This document shows positions 1-8,429 of a stretch of 64,000 nt of DNA, piece after piece (position 1 is the stretch's first letter; every line of letters starts with the position of its first letter). A program made the translations under genes and the position numbers. Source of the DNA: Amycolatopsis lexingtonensis. GTDB lineage: Bacteria > Actinomycetota > Actinomycetes > Mycobacteriales > Pseudonocardiaceae. The stretch lies in assembly GCF_014873755.1 (NCBI RefSeq), contig NZ_JADBEG010000001.1, forward strand, positions 1,862,501-1,926,500. Direction: 5' to 3'. A model generated the notes under the pieces. That model was given only the letters and a program-made list of their open reading frames with translations. It ran no database searches and was not told the origin of the DNA.

Positions 1-28
1 ATGACATTTGTCATCGGCGCGGTAGTGG

Positions 29-40
29 GAGAGCGCTCTC
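29..40. promoter_or_regulatory. LacI-type operator upstream of the lacI-family gene
   Basis: A perfect 12-bp palindrome GAGAGCGCTCTC ends 21 bases before the GTG start of the LacI-family regulator. The same core recurs at 6075-6088 and 6215-6228 in front of two secreted-protein genes. A palindrome with a central CG next to a LacI-family gene fits an autoregulatory operator; binding is inferred. It resembles the CebR-type sites of streptomycetes. Confidence 0.75.
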
Positions 41-61
41 ACAGCGTGCTACAAAGGACGG

Positions 62-1093
62 GTGACGACGCAGCCGCCCACCTTGGAGGACGTCGCGCGG
101 GTCGCCGGCGTCTCGCGGGCCACGGTGTCCCGCGTGGTCAACAGCGTCCGCAACGTCGACCCGAAGCTGCGCGAGACGGTCGAGCGCGCGATCGCCGACA
201 CCGGCTACGTCCCGAACCGGGCCGCGCGCTCCCTGGTCACCCGGCGCACCGGCGGGATCGCCCTGGTGGTGTCGGAGCCGGAGCGGCACGTCGAAGCGTT
301 CACCGGCGGCGTCTTCGGCGACCCCTTCTTCGGCCGCGTCGTCGAGGGGGTCGTCTCCCACCTGCGGCCGCACGGGCTGCACCCGCTGCTGATGCTCGTC
401 GACAGCGACGACGAGCGCGCGAAGCTGGTCGCAAAGCTGCGCCAGGAGCAGGTCAGCGGCGTCCTGCTGATTTCCCTGCACCCCGCGGAGGACCCGCTGC
501 CGCGCGCGCTGACCGACGCGGGCGTGCCCACGGCGCTGTTCGCGCGGCCCGCCCGCCCGGCGCCGGTGTGCTACGTCGACGTCGCCCACCAGGACGGCGC
601 CCGGCTCGCGGCCGAGCGGCTCGTTGCGCGCGGCTGCCGGCGCGTCGCCACGATCGCGGGCCCGGCGGGCACCCCGGCCGGCCAGGACCGGCTGGCCGGG
701 TTCCGCGACGCGATGGCCCGGCACGGCCATGCCTACGTGGCGGTCGCCGAAGGCGATTTCACCGAGCACGGCGGCGAACGGGCGATGGAACACCTGCTGG
801 CCGAGGAACCCGCGCTGGACGGGCTCTTCGTGGCCAACGACCTGATGGCGTACGGCGCGCTGACGGTGCTCCGCGAAGCCGGCCGCCGCGTCCCGGACGA
901 CGTGGCGGTGATCGGCTTCGACGACAGCCGGGTCGCGCTGAGCTGCCGCCCCCGGCTCACGACGGTCCGCCAGCCGGTCGAGGAGATGGGCGCGGCGATG
1001 GCCCGGATGGTCCTGGACCGGATGGCCGATCCGGACCTGCGGGCCGAATCGGTGATCTTCGACCCGGAACTGGTGGTCCGCGGCTCGGCGTGA
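62..1093 (+). CDS. LacI-family transcriptional regulator
   Basis: A 343-aa repressor-type regulator. The N-terminal LacI helix-turn-helix is clear (TLEDVARVAGVSRATVSRVV, roughly residues 7-26), followed by the hinge and a periplasmic-binding-protein-like sugar domain (residues 65-343) with the usual GFDDS segment near residue 285. The GTG start at 62 follows an AAGGA-like ribosome site and puts the helix-turn-helix at the normal distance from the N terminus. The gene probably represses itself and the divergent pair near 6.0-6.3 kb through the shared GAGAGCGCTCTC operator. The effector is probably an oligosaccharide, since its neighbours are secreted glycoside hydrolases; the exact ligand cannot be read from the sequence. 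Confidence 0.93.
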   Translation: MTTQPPTLEDVARVAGVSRATVSRVVNSVRNVDPKLRETVERAIADTGYVPNRAARSLVTRRTGGIALVVSEPERHVEAFTGGVFGDPFFGRVVEGVVSHLRPHGLHPLLMLVDSDDERAKLVAKLRQEQVSGVLLISLHPAEDPLPRALTDAGVPTALFARPARPAPVCYVDVAHQDGARLAAERLVARGCRRVATIAGPAGTPAGQDRLAGFRDAMARHGHAYVAVAEGDFTEHGGERAMEHLLAEEPALDGLFVANDLMAYGALTVLREAGRRVPDDVAVIGFDDSRVALSCRPRLTTVRQPVEEMGAAMARMVLDRMADPDLRAESVIFDPELVVRGSA

Positions 1094-1251
1094 GCGCTGG
1101 GTGCTCGAGCACATGACGAGCGAGACCGCGCGGGGCACGCCGACATCCCGCGCGAGCAGCTCGACGGCGTCACCGGCCGCTGAACTGTCCGGACAAGTTC
1201 CGCTCGGTGGTCTGGACACCGGCCACCGCGCTGTGCTCAGATCGACCCGGC

Positions 1252-1270
1252 TTTTCCAACGTTGTAAAAA
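1252..1270. promoter_or_regulatory. AACGTT-centred LacI-type operator before the GH31 gene
   Basis: The sequence TTTTCCAACGTTGTAAAAA is an imperfect inverted repeat around AACGTT, a common core for LacI-family operators. It ends 36 bases before the preferred GTG start of the GH31 gene. It differs from the GAGAGCGCTCTC sites, so a second LacI-family repressor encoded elsewhere may control this gene. Confidence 0.5.
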
Positions 1271-1306
1271 ATGCCATGGTCCCCAGACCGGAACGGAGTT
1301 CCGCCC

Positions 1307-4300
1307 GTGCGGACGAGAACAGCGAGAGCCATCCGGCTGACGTGCGTGGTCGCCGTCGCCGCGGCTACCGTGACCGTCGCGACCCCCGCCACCGCCGCCC
1401 CCCGTGGCCAGACCGTCACCGCCGGGAACGCGCGCTTCGAGGTGCTGTCGCCGACGGTCATCCGGACCGAGTACGCCGGTGACGGCCGCTTCACCGACGC
1501 CGCCACCTTCAACGCCGTCGGGCGTGACGCGTTCACGCCGACGCCGTACACCTCCACCGTTTCCGGTGGCGTGCTCACGATCCGCACGAGCGCGACGACC
1601 CTGACCTACCGGCTCGACTCGGGCCCGTTCGACGGCGGCAACCTCGAAGTGCGCACGACCGCCGGCGCGACCCCGGTGCTCGCCGCGCCGTGGCGGCACC
1701 TGACGTGCCGGACCGGCGCGCTGTGCGAGGCCGAAGACCTGACCGCCGACGGGCTCGGCGTCGCCACCGACCACCGGGGCTACACCGGCGAAGGCTTCCT
1801 CGCCGGCTTCGAAAGCACCGGCACGTCGGCGACCGCGGACGTCGAAGCCACGACCGCCGGGACGTACTCGGTGGCTGTCCGCTACGCCAACGGCCAGGGC
1901 GGGGACGGCCAGCACGTCACGCGCACGCTGAGCGTTTCGGTCGACGGTGGCGCGCCGCAAAAGCTCACCCTGCCGGTGACGGCCGACTGGGACACCTGGG
2001 CGGTCGCGTCCGTCCCGCTGACCCTCGGCGCCGGGCACCACAGCGTCCGCCTGCAGCGGACCGCGGCCGACTCCGGCAACGTCAACGTCGACGCCCTCGC
2101 GGCGCTCCCCGCCGGCGCGGCCTTCCCGCCCGCGTCGGCCCGCGCGTTCACCGGCTGCCCGGCCGGCGTGAGCTGTGAGGCGGAAGCCGGGCTCCGGGCC
2201 GGTTCGGCCGTCGTCGCGACCGACCACCCGGGCTACGCCGGGCGCGGCTTCGTCGCCGAGCTGAACCGGGGTTCGTCGCTGACGCACCGGATCACCGACG
2301 TCGCGACCGCCGGCACGTACCTGCTGCACGTCCGGTACGCCAACGGCACCGGCGGCGACGGGCGCCACGAGACGCGTACCGCGTCGGTCGCCGCGAACGG
2401 CGTCACGCGCACGCTGAGCCTCCCGGTCACCGACAACTGGGACGCGTGGAAGAGCGCGTCGGTCCCGGTCGACCTGAAGGCCGGCGCGAACGACGTCGTC
2501 CTCGGCTGCCCCGACGACACCAGCTGCCACGTCAACATCGACACCGTCGCGGTCACCGCGTCGGGCGCGGCCGCACCGCAGCCGCACCTCGCGCTCGGCG
2601 GCTACCGGCGCGGCCTCGACGGCGTGAACGGCGACAACGGCACTCCGTCGCTCACCGAAGGGCTCCTGCACCAGGACGGCTGGTACCTGCTGGACGACAG
2701 CCCGTCGGCGCTCTACGACACCGCGACCCGCAAGGTGACCCAGCGGCCGTCGCACGGCGGGAGCCCGTACCAGGACGGCTACGTCTTCACCTTCGGGCAC
2801 GACTACAAGGCCGGGCTCCGCGACCTCGCGACGCTGACCGGGCCGCCCGCGCTGCTGCCGCGCTGGGCGTACGGCGTCTGGTACTCCGAGTACATCGACC
2901 GCACTGCGGCCGACTACCGCGACACGATCCTGCCGCGCTTCCGCAGCGAGGGCGTGCCGCTCGACGTCCTGGTCACCGACACCGACTTCAAGGCGCCGGA
3001 CACCTGGAACGGCTGGCAGATCGACACGAACAAGTTCCCGGACCCGGCGGGCTTCTTCGCGTGGTCGAAGGCGCAGGGCCTGCACAACACGCTCAACACC
3101 CACCCGAGCATCATGGGCTCGGACCCGCAGTTCGCCCGCGCGCAGGCGACGGCGAAGGGCAAGCTGGTGAAGTCCGGCTGCGGCACCGACTGCTACGTCT
3201 TCGACTGGGGCGACCCGGACCAGCTGAAGGCCTACCTCGACCTGCACGCCGGGATGATGCAGCAGGGCAACGACTTCTGGTGGCTCGACTGGTGCTGTGA
3301 CGCGTCGAAGTCGAGCCTGCCGGGCGTCACGCCGGACGCGTGGATCAACCAGCAGTACGCCGACCTGGCCGCGCCGGCGACCGGCCGCGGCTTCGTCATC
3401 TCGCGGGCCTACGGTTCGCTGCAGGCCGGCGGTTACGGCGGCCCGATCGGGCTGTCGACGGGACCGTGGGCCGACAAGCGCAGCACGCTCCACTTCACCG
3501 GCGACACGTCGTCGACGTGGGGCACCCTGCGGATGGAGGTCGGGATCACCCCGGCCGAGTCGGCCGCGACGGGGATGTCGGCGATCAGCCACGACATCGG
3601 CGGGCACAACGACACGACCGGCCTGCGCGGCAGCGAGACGTACACCTCGGGCGGACAGCAGCGGCAGACGGCCAAGCTGCCCGACGACATGTACGCGCGC
3701 TGGGTGCAGCTCGGCACGTTCCAGCCGATCGACCGCCTGCACAGCAACCACAGCGACCGGCTGCCGTGGCAGTACGGCGACGCGGCGAAGGCGTCGGCGA
3801 CGAAGTTCCTGAACCTGCGCGAGAACCTGGTGCCCTACACCTACACGCTGGCCCAGCAGGCCGCCACGACGGGCGTTCCCGTGGTGCGGCCGACCTACCT
3901 CGAGTACCCGGACGACCCGGCCGCCTACGCGGCCGCGTCGAGTGAGTACTTCTACGGGCCGGACCTGCTGGTGGCGCCGGTGACCACGCCGGGGACGTCG
4001 GCGACGACGTCGGTCTGGTTCCCGCCGGGGCAGTGGACGGACTACTTCAGCGGCAAGGTGTACACCGGCGGCACGACGCAGCAGGTCACGTCGGACCTCG
4101 GCACGATGCCGGTGTTCCTGCGCGGCGGCGGCATCACCGCGACCCGCACGGCGGACGTGCCCAACGACGCCAAGAGCCCGCTGGACCGGGTGACGGTGAC
4201 GGTCGCGCCGGGCGGGTCCGGGTCCTTCTCGCTGTACGAGGACAACGGCACTTCGTCGGCGCAGAGCACGACCACGAAGATCAGCTACGCCGAGCGCGGC

Positions 4301-4522
4301 GGGTCGCGCACGGTGACGGTGGCGCCGCCGCAGGGCCGGTACCGGGTGGCGGATCGCGAGTGGACGGTGAAGTTCCTCGGCGTGGCCGCGGCACCGAGCC
4401 GGGTCAAGGTCGGCGCCGGGTGGGCCCCGGCGTCGGCGTGGAGCTGGGACGCGGCGACGAAGACGTTGACGGTGAAGGCCCCGGCCGGCCCGGGCCGGGC
4501 GCCGGTCACCGTGACGTACTGA
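1307..4522 (+). CDS. Secreted GH31-family alpha-glycosidase with two inserted CBM35-like modules
   Basis: A 1071-aa exported enzyme predicted to hydrolyse alpha-linked glycans (alpha-glucosidase/alpha-xylosidase class). The preferred GTG start has a GGAG site 8 bases upstream and opens a clean signal peptide ending near TPATAA; an ATG 12 codons earlier would add an unlikely leader. Two related beta-sandwich modules, each beginning with Cys-x-x-Glu-Ala-Glu-like segments and containing VRYANG, lie at about 133-268 and 282-420. They interrupt the N-terminal beta domain that precedes the GH31 TIM barrel. The likely nucleophile is Asp661 in FWWLDW; an FTGD segment near residue 728 is the candidate acid/base. 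A strong hairpin terminator follows. Substrate linkage is not evident. Confidence 0.88.
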   Translation: MRTRTARAIRLTCVVAVAAATVTVATPATAAPRGQTVTAGNARFEVLSPTVIRTEYAGDGRFTDAATFNAVGRDAFTPTPYTSTVSGGVLTIRTSATTLTYRLDSGPFDGGNLEVRTTAGATPVLAAPWRHLTCRTGALCEAEDLTADGLGVATDHRGYTGEGFLAGFESTGTSATADVEATTAGTYSVAVRYANGQGGDGQHVTRTLSVSVDGGAPQKLTLPVTADWDTWAVASVPLTLGAGHHSVRLQRTAADSGNVNVDALAALPAGAAFPPASARAFTGCPAGVSCEAEAGLRAGSAVVATDHPGYAGRGFVAELNRGSSLTHRITDVATAGTYLLHVRYANGTGGDGRHETRTASVAANGVTRTLSLPVTDNWDAWKSASVPVDLKAGANDVVLGCPDDTSCHVNIDTVAVTASGAAAPQPHLALGGYRRGLDGVNGDNGTPSLTEGLLHQDGWYLLDDSPSALYDTATRKVTQRPSHGGSPYQDGYVFTFGHDYKAGLRDLATLTGPPALLPRWAYGVWYSEYIDRTAADYRDTILPRFRSEGVPLDVLVTDTDFKAPDTWNGWQIDTNKFPDPAGFFAWSKAQGLHNTLNTHPSIMGSDPQFARAQATAKGKLVKSGCGTDCYVFDWGDPDQLKAYLDLHAGMMQQGNDFWWLDWCCDASKSSLPGVTPDAWINQQYADLAAPATGRGFVISRAYGSLQAGGYGGPIGLSTGPWADKRSTLHFTGDTSSTWGTLRMEVGITPAESAATGMSAISHDIGGHNDTTGLRGSETYTSGGQQRQTAKLPDDMYARWVQLGTFQPIDRLHSNHSDRLPWQYGDAAKASATKFLNLRENLVPYTYTLAQQAATTGVPVVRPTYLEYPDDPAAYAAASSEYFYGPDLLVAPVTTPGTSATTSVWFPPGQWTDYFSGKVYTGGTTQQVTSDLGTMPVFLRGGGITATRTADVPNDAKSPLDRVTVTVAPGGSGSFSLYEDNGTSSAQSTTTKISYAERGGSRTVTVAPPQGRYRVADREWTVKFLGVAAAPSRVKVGAGWAPASAWSWDAATKTLTVKAPAGPGRAPVTVTY

Positions 4523-4529
4523 GCCGCCG

Positions 4530-4572
4530 ATAAGGGGCTTTCCCCGCAGTTGATGCGGGGAAAGCCCCTTAT
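4530..4572. terminator. Bidirectional hairpin terminator
   Basis: An 18-bp perfect stem (5' arm beginning ATAAGGGGCTTTCCCCGC) with a 7-base loop is followed by a T run on the plus strand. It lies between the stop of the GH31 gene and the 3' end of the DUF305 gene on the opposite strand, so it can end both transcripts. Confidence 0.88.
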
Positions 4573-4578
4573 TTTTGC

Positions 4579-5115
4579 TTACTTCGCCAGCACTTCGGTT
4601 TCGCGGGCGCCTTCGGCACCCAGTTCCGCGGCCAGCGCGCGGGTTTCCGGGTCGGCGCCGGAGGTTTGTTCCCCGCGCGCGAGGACCACGACCTGCGCCG
4701 CGTGCGCCTGCAGCAGTGCGATCAGGCGCCGGTCGAATTCGTCGGCGCCGTCGGTGCGCAACGCCGCCAGGTCCGCGGGCGTGACCATCCCCGGCATCCG
4801 GTGTCCACTGTGGACGTCGCTGTCCGGCAGCCCGGCTCGGTGCTGTGCCGACTTCAACCGCGTCAGCAAGCGTTCCGAAGGCGCCACCACGGCGCTCGCC
4901 GCCGACCGCACGGCCGCGCTCCCGGCCCGCTGTGGGGCCAGCCGGGCCGCCGCGAGGGCGTTCGCCGTCATCGGCACCACGAGCTGCAGCCACGCCACGT
5001 CCGTCGGGTTGAAGGCCGCCGGCGTGGTGGCGGGTCCGGGGGCGGCGGGAGCGGTGGTGGCGCACCCGCCCAGGATCAGCGCCACCACCGCCGCCCCCAG
5101 GGCCCGCCCTCTCAC
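4579..5115 (-). CDS. DUF305-like lipoprotein
   Basis: A 178-aa secreted protein. The GTG start overlaps the TGA of the upstream DUF1996 gene in a GTGA arrangement, indicating translational coupling. Residues 1-17 form a lipoprotein signal with the lipobox LGGC (Cys17). The rest resembles the four-helix DUF305 family: FNPTDVAWLQLVVPM early and a MVTPADLAALR segment later. The histidine pair usual in the first helix of DUF305 proteins (PHHQ-type) is replaced by PMTAN, so a metal-binding role is doubtful. No function is assigned. It shares a transcript with the DUF1996 gene and hence the LacI-type operator. Confidence 0.7.
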   Translation of the reverse strand: MRGRALGAAVVALILGGCATTAPAAPGPATTPAAFNPTDVAWLQLVVPMTANALAAARLAPQRAGSAAVRSAASAVVAPSERLLTRLKSAQHRAGLPDSDVHSGHRMPGMVTPADLAALRTDGADEFDRRLIALLQAHAAQVVVLARGEQTSGADPETRALAAELGAEGARETEVLAK

Positions 5116-6044
5116 GGGCGGCCGGGCAGCCGGTAGTTCGGCCCGAGCACCGTGCCGCGGTCCGGCTTGTACAGGTCGAACCCGCGCGGGTCGCACTGCA
5201 GGCCGCCGTTGATGCAGTGGCTCACCAGCGCGGCCAGGGTCGGCGGGTCCCACGCGTTGAAGAAGTCGTAGTGCCACGAATACCCGCGTCCGCTGGCCAG
5301 GTGCACCCCGGACATGTCGCCGCTGACCGGGAAGGCGATCTTGAACTCCAGCATCGGCACGGCCACCGGGTGGTCGGCGGGACACGTCAGCGTCGCCCGG
5401 TCCGGGTACGCCATGTGACTCTTGTGGTCGGCCGAATCCAGGTGGACGCCGTCCCAGCAGCTCGGGGCCTGGTAACGGATGTTGAGCTGGCTGCCGGCCA
5501 CGCAGTTCACCGGGATGTCCCAGTTGTGGAAGCTGTCCCCGCACTCCCAGCCCTCGATCGCTCCGGGGGCGTGCTGGAATTCGTCCTGGGTCGCGGTGAC
5601 GGTGCCGGCGACGTACCGCAGCCCGGTCGGGAACGGCACGACCTTCGTGTAGTCGAGGATGCCCGACTTGTAGTAGACGACCTGCGCGAAGTTCGGCAGC
5701 ACCACGTTGCTCCCGTTGTACACGGTCGGGAACCAGTACGCCGACAGGTCGTCCGGTGCCAGGCAGGTCGTGTTGCCGACGCCCGCGGCCTGCAGTGATT
5801 GCAGTGTCGTGGCCGCGTTCGTCGTCTTGTTGCCGATGAACGTGTGGTCGTGCGAAGCGCCGGGCAGGCCCGGGAAGACGATCGGGTCGTCCGGCTGGTG
5901 GTGGCTGGGGGAGCAGTTGACCTGGAACTCGTGGTGGGTCACGAGGTCGTCGGCTCCGGCGGGCGACCAGGTGGCCGCGGTCAGGAAGGCGCCTGCCAGC
6001 ACGGTGGCGGCGGTGCAGGCGAGGAGCGCGGCTTTCGTTGCCAA
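5112..6044 (-). CDS. Secreted DUF1996 protein
   Basis: A 310-aa exported protein with a Sec signal peptide (cleavage probably after the SPAGA segment, about residue 33). The family signature is rich in His, Asp and Trp: HHEFQVNCSPSHHQPDDPI near the mature N terminus, SHDHTFIG, SCWDG and HYDFFNAWDPPTL near the C terminus, all typical of DUF1996. The TTG start is chosen because GGAGG lies 5 bases upstream and the signal peptide begins directly after it. The family is common in actinomycetes and fungi but uncharacterised; a role at polysaccharide surfaces is an inference from its neighbours. A GGAGAGCGCTCTCC operator sits 31 bases upstream. Confidence 0.82.
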   Translation of the reverse strand: MATKAALLACTAATVLAGAFLTAATWSPAGADDLVTHHEFQVNCSPSHHQPDDPIVFPGLPGASHDHTFIGNKTTNAATTLQSLQAAGVGNTTCLAPDDLSAYWFPTVYNGSNVVLPNFAQVVYYKSGILDYTKVVPFPTGLRYVAGTVTATQDEFQHAPGAIEGWECGDSFHNWDIPVNCVAGSQLNIRYQAPSCWDGVHLDSADHKSHMAYPDRATLTCPADHPVAVPMLEFKIAFPVSGDMSGVHLASGRGYSWHYDFFNAWDPPTLAALVSHCINGGLQCDPRGFDLYKPDRGTVLGPNYRLPGRP

Positions 6045-6074
6045 GGGTCCTCCACGGTGAGGGTGCCAAGGATG

Positions 6075-6088
6075 GGAGAGCGCTCTCC
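6075..6088. promoter_or_regulatory. LacI-type operator (DUF1996 side)
   Basis: Perfect 14-bp palindrome GGAGAGCGCTCTCC, 31 bases upstream of the DUF1996 start. It contains the same core as the site in front of the LacI-family gene. Confidence 0.75.
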
Positions 6089-6214
6089 AAGAGCATGCGC
6101 ACCCGGGCACCGCCGTGTCAAGGAGCACCCGGATACCGCGCTCGGAAGCCATTGTCCGGTTCGGGACGAGATTCTTGACAACGCGGGCCGCCGTGCCGAA
6201 CCATCGAGCGCGCC

Positions 6215-6228
6215 GGAGAGCGCTCTCC
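6215..6228. promoter_or_regulatory. LacI-type operator (glycoside hydrolase side)
   Basis: Perfect 14-bp palindrome GGAGAGCGCTCTCC, 32 bases upstream of the GTG start of the discoidin-type glycoside hydrolase. It pairs with the identical site at 6075-6088, so the divergent promoters each carry one copy. Confidence 0.75.
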
Positions 6229-6260
6229 AATCTCCGTCCTCTTGTCGTACGGGAGTCATC

Positions 6261-8387
6261 GTGGACCGACCGTCGCTCCTCCGTGCCGTCCCGGCGCTGG
6301 TGGCCCTGCTGGTGCTGGGGTTGCTCGCCGGCCCCGCCCCGGCGCACGCCGCCACCCTGCTTTCCCAAGGCAGACCGGTGACCGCGTCCAGCACCGAAGG
6401 CGCCGGCACCCCGGCGTCGGCGGCCGTCGACGGCGACCCCGGCACGCGGTGGGCGAGCGCCTGGAGCGACCCGCAGTGGCTGCAGGTCGACCTCGGCGCG
6501 TCCGCCGACATCAGCCAGGTCAGCCTGAACTGGGAGGCCGCCTACGCGACTGCATACGAAATCCAGATTTCCGACAACGCCACGAATTGGCAGACTGTAT
6601 ACAGTACGACCACGGCCGTCGGTGGTCTGCAAAATCTCGCCGTCACCGGGCACGGGCGTTACGTCCGCCTCTACGGCACCCACCGCGTCGGCGGCTATGG
6701 CTATTCGCTGTGGGAGTTCCAGGTCAGCGGCACCCCGGGCGCGCAGAGCGGTCCCGGCGTCACGCGGGTGACCGGCTCGCAGGGGAACTGGCAGCTGACG
6801 GTCGACGGTATCCCGTGGACCGTGAAGGGTCTGACCTGGGGCCCGCCGGTGAGCGAAGCAGCTACGCGGATGCCGGAGCTGCACGCGATCGGCGTCAACA
6901 CCGTCCGCACCTGGGGCACCGACGGCACCACACAGCCGCTGCTCGACGCCGCCGCGGCCAACGGCATCAAGGTGGTCAGCGGCTTCTGGCTGCAGCCCGG
7001 CGGCGGCCCGGGCAGCGGCGGGTGCGTCGACTACACGACGGACACGAACTACAAGAACACGATGCTCGCCGAAATCCAGAAGTGGGTTACTGCATACAAA
7101 ACACATCCCGGCGTGCTGCTGTGGAACGTCGGCAACGAGTCGATCCTCGGCATGCAGAACTGCTACTCCGGCACGCAGCTGGAGCAGAACCGGATCGCCT
7201 ACACGCGGTTCGTCGACCAGGCGGCGCAAGCCATCCACGCGATCGACGCGAACCACCCGGTCACCTCGACCGACGCCTGGACCGGGGCCTGGCCGTACTA
7301 CAAGGCGTACGCGCCGAGCCTCGACCTGTACTCCGTCAACTCCTACGCCCAGGTGTGCCAGGTCAAGCAGGACTGGCTCGCCGGCGGCTACACGAAGCCG
7401 TACATCATCACCGAGACCGGGCCGGCCGGCGAGTGGGAGGTGCCGGACGACGCCAACGGCGTCCCCGCCGAACCGACCGACCAGCAGAAGCGCGACGGTT
7501 ACGTCAACGCGTGGAACTGCGTGCTCGCGCACCCGGGTGTGGCGCTCGGCGCGACGCTCTTCCACTACGGCACCGAAGGCGACTTCGGCGGCGTCTGGTT
7601 CAACATCACCACCGGCAACGAGAAGCGGCTGTCCTGGTACGCCGTCCGCAGGCTCTACAGTGGACAGACCGGGGGCAACACGCCGCCGGTGATCTCGTCG
7701 ATGAACCTCAGCCGCAGCACCGACGTCCCGGCGGGCGGCACGTTCACCCTGACCGCCGCGGTGTCCGATCCGGACGGTGACCCGATCACCTACACCATGG
7801 GGTACAACAGCAAGTACATCAACGACGCGGCAGGGCTGATCCCGGCGCAGTTCACCGGGAACGGCACGTTCACCGTCACCGCGCCCCAGCAGCTCGGCGT
7901 CTGGAAGATCTACCTCTACGCCCGGGACGGCCACGGCAACGTCGGCATCGAGACGCGTTCGCTGCGCGTGGTGGCGCCGCCGGTGCCGGGCACCAACCTG
8001 GCCCGCGGCACGGCGACGACGGCGTCGACGTACCAGGCCGACGGTCCCGGCGCGCCGTACCCGCCGCAGGCCGCGACCGACGGGAACACCGCGACCCGCT
8101 GGGCGAGCGCGTGGGCGGACCCGCAGTGGCTGCAGGTCGACCTCGGCCGCGCTCAGGCGTTCGACCACGTCCAGCTGGTCTGGGAGGCGGCGTTCGGGAA
8201 GGCGTACGAAATCCAGGTCAGCGACGACGCGGCGAACTGGCGCAGCGTGTACGGGACGACGTCCGGGGACGGCGGTGCCGACGACATCGCGGTCTCGGCC
8301 ACCGCGCGGTACGTCCGCGTGAACGCCACGCAGCGCGGCACCGGGTACGGCTATTCGCTGTACGAGTTCGGCGTGTACCGGACGTGA
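6261..8387 (+). CDS. Secreted glycoside hydrolase flanked by two discoidin (F5/8 type C) domains
   Basis: A 708-aa exported protein. Order: signal peptide (1-31, ending PAHA), F5/8C/CBM32-like domain (about 33-155), TIM-barrel catalytic domain of the GH2/GH5 clan (about 165-465), a fibronectin/PKD-like domain beginning NTPPVISSMN (about 473-570), and a second F5/8C domain (about 578-708). The two discoidin domains share WASAWxDPQWLQVDLG. Candidate catalytic glutamates are in LLWNVGNES (acid/base) and IITETGPAGEW (nucleophile). The GTG start has GGGAG 5 bases upstream. The substrate is unknown. Short stretches use AT-rich codons rare in neighbouring genes (around 6549-6605 and 7087-7105). Confidence 0.85.
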   Translation: MDRPSLLRAVPALVALLVLGLLAGPAPAHAATLLSQGRPVTASSTEGAGTPASAAVDGDPGTRWASAWSDPQWLQVDLGASADISQVSLNWEAAYATAYEIQISDNATNWQTVYSTTTAVGGLQNLAVTGHGRYVRLYGTHRVGGYGYSLWEFQVSGTPGAQSGPGVTRVTGSQGNWQLTVDGIPWTVKGLTWGPPVSEAATRMPELHAIGVNTVRTWGTDGTTQPLLDAAAANGIKVVSGFWLQPGGGPGSGGCVDYTTDTNYKNTMLAEIQKWVTAYKTHPGVLLWNVGNESILGMQNCYSGTQLEQNRIAYTRFVDQAAQAIHAIDANHPVTSTDAWTGAWPYYKAYAPSLDLYSVNSYAQVCQVKQDWLAGGYTKPYIITETGPAGEWEVPDDANGVPAEPTDQQKRDGYVNAWNCVLAHPGVALGATLFHYGTEGDFGGVWFNITTGNEKRLSWYAVRRLYSGQTGGNTPPVISSMNLSRSTDVPAGGTFTLTAAVSDPDGDPITYTMGYNSKYINDAAGLIPAQFTGNGTFTVTAPQQLGVWKIYLYARDGHGNVGIETRSLRVVAPPVPGTNLARGTATTASTYQADGPGAPYPPQAATDGNTATRWASAWADPQWLQVDLGRAQAFDHVQLVWEAAFGKAYEIQVSDDAANWRSVYGTTSGDGGADDIAVSATARYVRVNATQRGTGYGYSLYEFGVYRT

Positions 8388-8393
8388 CCCGGT

Positions 8394-8423
8394 GGGTGGC
8401 CCCTCCCTGGCGAGGGGCCACCC
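8394..8423. terminator. Hairpin terminator between convergent genes
   Basis: GGGTGGCCCCT and AGGGGCCACCC form an 11-bp perfect stem with an 8-base loop. It lies between the stop of the glycoside hydrolase gene and the 3' end of the VOC gene. No long T run follows, as is usual in high-GC actinobacteria. Confidence 0.7.
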
Positions 8424-8429
8424 GTTGCG

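Noticed and set aside
1..14. Perfect inverted repeat ATGACA-TT-TGTCAT at the window edge
   Set aside because: It could be an operator of the gene to the left or of lacI, but there is only one copy and its context is cut off, so I do not assign it.
11..5065. Very long open frame on the minus strand (over 1600 codons) opposite the LacI and GH31 genes
   Set aside because: Its translation is Arg/Ala/Gly-rich low-complexity sequence with no domains; it is the usual antisense shadow of high-GC coding sequence. The GH31 and LacI frames explain the region.
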